From Ignavibacteriales bacterium (GTDB lineage Bacteria; Bacteroidota; Ignavibacteria; Ignavibacteriales; Ignavibacteriaceae), in NCBI GenBank assembly GCA_020061995.1, contig JAGUXE010000290.1, positions 1 to 17,619 of the forward strand: a stretch of 17,619 nt of DNA, given 5' to 3'. Within the stretch, counting starts at the first letter, position 1, and every line of letters begins with the position of its first letter. This document shows positions 13,766 through 17,619 of this stretch, piece after piece. Position numbers and translations under genes: made by a program. The notes beneath the pieces were generated by a model. It saw nothing but the letters and a program-made list of their open reading frames with translations. It was not told the DNA's origin and did not search any database.

Positions 13766-14458
13766 TTATTTTGAATTTGATGATTCAGTATCTGTTGAGC
13801 TTTTAGATGTTTCGGTCAAGTGGACGAAGTTCACGATTTGCAGCCGTGTTTGAAGCGCTAATTTTTCAAGAATGTTGTGTACATGACTTTTTGCAGTATA
13901 GGTTGAAAGTTTTAGTCGTTGGGCTATCTCTTTATTTGTCAAACCATCTGCAACCAAATCGATAACTTGTTTCTCACGTTTCGTCAATTGAACAAATTTT
14001 TCAATTATTGAGGGTTTGAATTCAGTCACAGCGTGTTTAATTATCTGAGTAAAAAGAGATCCGGTTAAATTTGGTGGTAATACTTTAGCCCCTTCAGCGA
14101 CTGAACGAATAGTTTTATAAAATTCATTAATGTCAGCATCTTTAAGAATAAACCCGGAAACCCCAATTTGAATAAACTCAAAAATATCGGTTTGATGCGG
14201 GACTAAATCCATAACAATAATTTTCGTATCAACAAATTCCTTTTTAATTGATTTTATAATTTGAAGACTATATTGACATTTCATTCCAAGATCAAGCAGA
14301 AGAATGTTGGGTTTATACTTCCCCATCATCGCCACTATATTATCGCAGTTATCAACCGTTGAAACAATTTTCATATCCGGCTGCTTTTTTATAATTGCAC
14401 TAATGCCGTCACGCAGAAGACGATTATCTTCGATCAAAATTATCTTAATTTTTCTCAT
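13766..14458 (-). CDS. NarL/LuxR-type response regulator with atypical receiver
   Basis: A 230-residue DNA-binding response regulator. Receiver domain at 1-120: acidic pair E10-D11, phosphoacceptor D56 in LLLDLGM, K106 in ILKDA. LuxR-type helix-turn-helix at about 160-220 (LTKREKQVIDLVADGLTNKEIAQRLKLSTYTAKSHVHNILEKL), then a serine-rich tail. Odd points: the conserved Thr/Ser switch is D84 (IIVMDLVP), and the proline after the phosphorylation site is K60 (LGMKCQ), so phosphorylation signalling may be altered. The start at 14458 is chosen over 14488 because GGAGG (14463-14467) precedes it and it begins exactly at the receiver. It lies 133 bp after the histidine kinase, its likely partner, and may act on the 44-bp motif (inference). 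Confidence 0.9.
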   Translation of the reverse strand: MRKIKIILIEDNRLLRDGISAIIKKQPDMKIVSTVDNCDNIVAMMGKYKPNILLLDLGMKCQYSLQIIKSIKKEFVDTKIIVMDLVPHQTDIFEFIQIGVSGFILKDADINEFYKTIRSVAEGAKVLPPNLTGSLFTQIIKHAVTEFKPSIIEKFVQLTKREKQVIDLVADGLTNKEIAQRLKLSTYTAKSHVHNILEKLALQTRLQIVNFVHLTETSKSSTDTESSNSK

Positions 14459-14500
14459 TGTACCTCCAATTGTATAAATGAAGATCACAACTCTTAATTT

Positions 14501-14578
14501 AGAACCAAATTTACTCGAAGTTATCTTAGATTTAACATTTAGTTCTTATTAAATCAACCGTAAATGCCAGAACCAAAT
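14501..14578. repeat. Direct repeat AGAACCAAAT upstream of the response-regulator gene
   Basis: The 10-mer AGAACCAAAT occurs at 14501-14510 and 14569-14578, 68 bp apart, within the 133-bp gap between the kinase and regulator genes. It could be a pair of operator sites, for example for autoregulation, or chance in AT-rich DNA. Confidence 0.35.
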
Positions 14579-14591
14579 CAAAAAGTTTTAG

Positions 14592-15878
14592 TTACAAATT
14601 TTTATTATTTAGAGAAAAGGTAAACTTTGACCCTTTCCCTAATTCACTTTCGACCCAAATTTTACCACCCCATCTTTCAACAAATTCTTTGCACAGCGGC
14701 AATCCTAGTCCTGTCCCATTTTCGCCGTCAGTTCCTTCAGTAGTAGTAATAGTATTTATGTCGAAAAGTTCTGAAAATTTGTAGGATTCAATCCCTACAC
14801 CGGAATCCTGTATAGATACTTCAACAAAACTTCCCTTACTTTTTGATGATACTATAACCAGTCCTCCAGGTTCTGTGAATTTAATTGCATTCATTATAAG
14901 GTTATGTAAAACAAGGCGCAGCATATTTAGATCTGCAAAAACGAAAGTTCCGTTTCCGATATTACAAGAGATTAAAATATTTTTCTTAGTAGCACTAAGT
15001 TTCAATATGTCCACTACTTTATGTACTAAATCAAATAGGTTAATATTTACCGGTTTATATTCAATTGTGTTCCTTTGCATCATTGACCAGTAGAGTAAAT
15101 TTTCAATAAGATAATAAACGTTTTTCAAATTGTCATTTAACCCTTTGCCCAATATTGCAATCTCTTCCTTCGATAGACTTTCAATTTCCTTGGCAAGTAA
15201 CTCTGTTGAACCAAGCAGCGATTGAAACGGACTTCTTAAATCATGAGCTATGATCGAAAAGAATTTGTCTTTTGTGGTATTAAGGATTTTAAGTTCTTCA
15301 TTGGTCTCTTTTAATGAGTATTCTACTTTTTTATAATCAGTTAAATCTATTAATGCTATCTGACATTTTGGATCTGTTTCAAGAGTGTCATCAATAACCA
15401 AGCCTTCAAGCAGCACATCAAAAAGAGTTTTACTTTTATTAATAACTTTTAGTTCACATGTCTGTTTTGTATTAGTGCTAAAAATATTTTTAACAAACGA
15501 AGCAAATACTTCTTTTTCACTAAGCGGGATGTAAGAAAGAAAACGATTTCCAATTAATCTAGCTCTATCAACCCCAAACATTTTACTTGCACTTAAATTT
15601 ACTTCTTTAATTATACCATCTGCATTAATTGTAAAGTAAGGAATAGGAGAAAAATCAAAGAGATTAACATATTTATTTCTTGATACTTCCAATTCTTCCT
15701 GTGCGATTCTTAGTTCCTGGTTTTGATGTTCCAGTTCTATCTGATGAATTTGAAGTAAATGTACTAATCTTTGAACATCTTCAACTTTTTCAACAGATTG
15801 TTTATCAGATTTTGGACTAACATTTTTTTCCATCGTTGTGCTTTTACTTTTGTTTGATTGTTTTTCCATTTGCTTCAT
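14592..15878 (-). CDS. PAS-domain histidine kinase
   Basis: A 428-residue sensor kinase without signal peptide or membrane helices, so cytoplasmic. A polar N-terminus is followed by a coiled coil (about 33-68, LVHLLQIHQIELEHQNQELR), a PAS domain (about 70-185, NLFDFSPIPYFTINADGIIKEVN), a HisKA dimerisation helix with H212 in FFSIIAHDLRSPF, and a HATPase domain with N box N330 (NLIMNAIKF), G1 DSGVGI at 358-363 and G2 GTGLGL at 388-393. All catalytic motifs are intact. It starts 14 bp after the CheR/PAS gene end, with AGAAGG in the gap, so the two are co-transcribed. In related proteins such a PAS-kinase module is often fused to the CheR/PAS part; here it is separate. Likely partner: the response regulator downstream. 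Confidence 0.92.
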   Translation of the reverse strand: MKQMEKQSNKSKSTTMEKNVSPKSDKQSVEKVEDVQRLVHLLQIHQIELEHQNQELRIAQEELEVSRNKYVNLFDFSPIPYFTINADGIIKEVNLSASKMFGVDRARLIGNRFLSYIPLSEKEVFASFVKNIFSTNTKQTCELKVINKSKTLFDVLLEGLVIDDTLETDPKCQIALIDLTDYKKVEYSLKETNEELKILNTTKDKFFSIIAHDLRSPFQSLLGSTELLAKEIESLSKEEIAILGKGLNDNLKNVYYLIENLLYWSMMQRNTIEYKPVNINLFDLVHKVVDILKLSATKKNILISCNIGNGTFVFADLNMLRLVLHNLIMNAIKFTEPGGLVIVSSKSKGSFVEVSIQDSGVGIESYKFSELFDINTITTTEGTDGENGTGLGLPLCKEFVERWGGKIWVESELGKGSKFTFSLNNKNL

Positions 15879-15892
15879 TTTTAAATACCTTC

Positions 15893-16435
15893 TTATTTAA
15901 TATTTGGGTTATGGATTGCAAGAAGAATTAGTTGAGATTCTTCATCTTGCTGAAATATTTGGCGAGCATTTAGAATCAATTTTTTTCTACCTCCTTTTGC
16001 GAAATTGTATTCAACTTCATAATCCTCAAAAAAACTACTTTCGGGAATTATTTCTTCAAGGAGTTTACGAAGTTTTGGTATATCCCAATGTTTATCCTCG
16101 AGTTCGTACACAAATTTACCGACCGTCTTTTCACTTACAGTATTAAACATCTTATAAAAAGATCGGTTGGCAGTAAGAACTTTTAAATCTTTATCAAGAA
16201 TAAGAAGAGAATCTCTAACTGTATTAACAATATTATCAGAATAATTGCGTGCAAGTTGAACTTCCTGATTCAATTTTTTGATGTCCTGGTAAGCAGTTTT
16301 TAATTGATCTATATTTGTAAACGTTACCACCAGACCATCAATAATATTGCTGGATGTACGGTAGGGTAATATCCGCATTTGATACCAGACTCCATCATTG
16401 GTTTGCAATTCAACTTCTTTAAAAGCAAGAGTTCT
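15893..16435 (-). pseudogene. 3' part of the CheR/PAS protein gene, beyond an in-frame TAG
   Basis: 180 codons that continue the frame of the upstream CheR/PAS gene directly after its TAG. They begin RTLAFKEVELQTNDGVWYQM and RILPYRT, the second half of the PAS domain split by the stop, then a second coiled segment (QLKTAYQDIKKLNQEVQL) and a further PAS domain (about NYSDNIVNTVRDSLLILDKDLKV to SQLILLAIHN), ending in TAA. There is no ATG near the beginning. A TTG at 16408 could in principle restart translation but cuts into the PAS fold and has no good ribosome site. Sequence conservation past the stop suggests the break is recent, is a sequencing error, or is read through. Confidence 0.75.
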
Positions 16436-17619
16436 CTAAACTTCTTTCGCATCTTCAATAAACTTTTCATATTTAATATTCGTAGCTATATGATTGATCG
16501 GTCGTCCTACATCAGAAGGAATAAGGTTTACAACCTTTGTTGCATGATGCGTAAACCTTTTAATTAGTAAATTATTGTCAAGGAAGATTGTCGGTATATT
16601 AATGCTATCCAACAGATTTTTCATGTCATTATTAATAACAGATAATTCATCATTCTTATTTTGAAGTTCTGTGTTTACAGTTATTAGTTCTTCGTTAAGT
16701 GATTGTAATTCTTCTTTGGAAGTTTCCAATTCTTCATTTGAGCTTTGCATCTCTTCGTTTGTCGACTGCATTTCTTCATTTGTTGATTTGAGTTCTTCAT
16801 TTGAAGTCTCCAATTCCTCCACAGTTGACCGTAAATTTTCTTTGGTCGATTTTAATTCATGCTCAAGTTCTTTGATAATTATTTCCGACTTCTTTCCAAA
16901 TTGGATTTTCTTTGAAGCAGGATTTTTTTTCTCCGGAATTATTTCCTCAAATATTATCAGTAATGATCCCAGCATTTCCTCAGGTTCTTTGACCGGCTTT
17001 ACAGTTAGATTTATATATTGTGAGCTGCCGTTAGATCTAACTTTTATGTTTTGGACAGTAATTGGTTTTTTAGTTGATAAAACTTTTCTAATTAATACCG
17101 GAAGTTCTTGCTGCAATCCTTCACGTGCCATTTCAAAAATATTCATCTTTGCAGCACCGTGCGTAAGCTCCAGGTACTTGCCTGTCCTCCCATGGATATA
17201 TAGTATATCACCGATTTCACTTATGATTACACAATCGGGTGAGTAACTTTGCAATATGATCTTTTCAGCCAATTGAGTAATGTTCTTTACTTCGTCTTTT
17301 TTCATAATGGTCTCATCAGTTTTTCCTATTACACGTGATACCGGAAATTCTATATACGGTTGTACAGAATACATAGCATCTCTTTTTCTGTAAATTTTCC
17401 ATTTTTTATCTACCATCGAAAACAGATCAACAAATCCGCTTATCGTTTCCGATGAACCAAGGTATAGTAACCCGTTAGGTATGAGACTATAATGAAAAAG
17501 TGGAATTATTTTTTTCTGTAATTCAGTATTGAAATAGATTAGGAGATTGCGGCATGAAACGAGATCAAGTTTTGTAAATGGAGGATCTTTGATAATATTC
17601 TGTGGCGCAAAGATTATCA
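16436..17619 (-). CDS. CheR-type methyltransferase/PAS sensor protein, cut by the window edge and by an in-frame TAG
   Basis: The frame is open through the right window edge, so the true start lies outside. The ATG at 17416 is internal. The first visible residues are the end of a CheR methyltransferase domain (PPFTKLDLVSCRNLLIYFN, LFHYSLIPNGLLYLGSSETI, DLFSMVDKKWKIYRKR). Next, numbered from the 17416 Met: a PAS-like domain (about 46-157, including ILYIHGRTGKYLE), a long heptad coiled coil (about 183-270), and the first half of a second PAS domain (LLDSINIPTIFLDNNLLI) that stops at EDAKEV. The family is the CheB/CheR/PAS fusion group, where glutamate methyl-transfer modules are joined to sensor domains; any CheB part would be off-window. 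The TAG at 16436-16438 replaces what is usually a leucine. Function of the truncated product is doubtful. Confidence 0.8.
   Translation of the reverse strand, partial: IIFAPQNIIKDPPFTKLDLVSCRNLLIYFNTELQKKIIPLFHYSLIPNGLLYLGSSETISGFVDLFSMVDKKWKIYRKRDAMYSVQPYIEFPVSRVIGKTDETIMKKDEVKNITQLAEKIILQSYSPDCVIISEIGDILYIHGRTGKYLELTHGAAKMNIFEMAREGLQQELPVLIRKVLSTKKPITVQNIKVRSNGSSQYINLTVKPVKEPEEMLGSLLIIFEEIIPEKKNPASKKIQFGKKSEIIIKELEHELKSTKENLRSTVEELETSNEELKSTNEEMQSTNEEMQSSNEELETSKEELQSLNEELITVNTELQNKNDELSVINNDMKNLLDSINIPTIFLDNNLLIKRFTHHATKVVNLIPSDVGRPINHIATNIKYEKFIEDAKEV
16607..16870 (-). repeat. Heptad-repeat coiled coil inside the CheR/PAS gene
   Basis: About 12 seven-residue units of the type ELETSNE, ELKSTNE, EMQSTNE, EMQSSNE, ELQSLNE, ELQNKND follow one another. 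The regular hydrophobic spacing predicts a long parallel coiled coil that would pass a signal between the two PAS domains. At DNA level it appears as a GAAGAA-rich 21-bp periodicity. Confidence 0.85.

Noticed and set aside
14459..14488. Upstream start at 14488 for the response regulator
   Set aside because: GGAGG lies between it and the ATG at 14458, which begins exactly at the receiver domain.
15893..16408. Independent gene starting at TTG 16408
   Set aside because: The TTG encodes the conserved leucine of KEVELQT inside a PAS domain and lacks a convincing ribosome site; it is the 3' part of the upstream frame.
16436..16438. TAG read as an amino acid (recoding or pyrrolysine)
   Set aside because: TAG ends the CsbD and 45-residue genes normally, and the position fits a simple leucine-to-stop change; no sign of recoding signals was seen.
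16671..17246. 191-residue plus-strand open frame
   Set aside because: It is antisense to the GAAGAA-rich heptad coiled coil, giving a serine/phenylalanine-rich repeat with no recognisable domain; the minus-strand frame clearly encodes the CheR/PAS protein.

Overview
The window looks like a low-GC chromosome segment of a Gram-negative bacterium from the Bacteroidota/Chlorobi side of the tree, most plausibly Ignavibacteriota or a relative. The clearest marker is a type IX secretion sorting domain with the NYPNPFNPSTT signature at the C-terminus of the gene ending at 9035. OmpA-type outer-membrane proteins, Bacteroidota-style lipoproteins and short AAGGAG-type ribosome binding sites fit the same picture. 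The assignment is inferred from protein style alone. Every gene I can support lies on the minus strand, so transcription runs from the right edge to the left.

Right part (13.4-17.6 kb): a signalling block. A CheR-type methyltransferase/PAS protein enters from the right edge and is broken by an in-frame TAG. It is followed 14 bp later by a PAS histidine kinase, then a NarL/LuxR-type response regulator with an atypical receiver domain, then a 45-residue lysine-rich small protein. Next (11.0-13.4 kb) comes a compact MCE lipid-transport operon in the order permease, ATPase, MCE substrate-binding protein (MlaE-F-D type).

Middle (4.5-10.8 kb): a small orphan lipoprotein and two neighbouring proteins with DUF3494 (ice-binding-like) domains. 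One is a predicted T9SS cargo. The other is a 1426-residue predicted lipoprotein with nine Big_5 Ig-like repeats, three InlB-B-like repeats and a C-terminal DUF3494 domain. Left part (0-4.4 kb): two OmpA-family peptidoglycan-anchored outer-membrane proteins (one with thrombospondin type 3 repeats), a small beta-barrel protein, a secreted protein of unknown function and a CsbD-family stress protein.

The most interesting non-coding signal is a gapless 44-bp motif present five times, always in the same orientation and 76-121 bp upstream of a minus-strand start codon. It precedes the small beta-barrel gene (probably co-transcribed with the TSP3/OmpA gene), both DUF3494 genes, the orphan lipoprotein and the 45-residue protein. 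The other transcription units lack it. The simplest reading is one regulon of envelope, surface and stress genes controlled by a shared promoter or operator, perhaps by the neighbouring two-component system. That link is inference.
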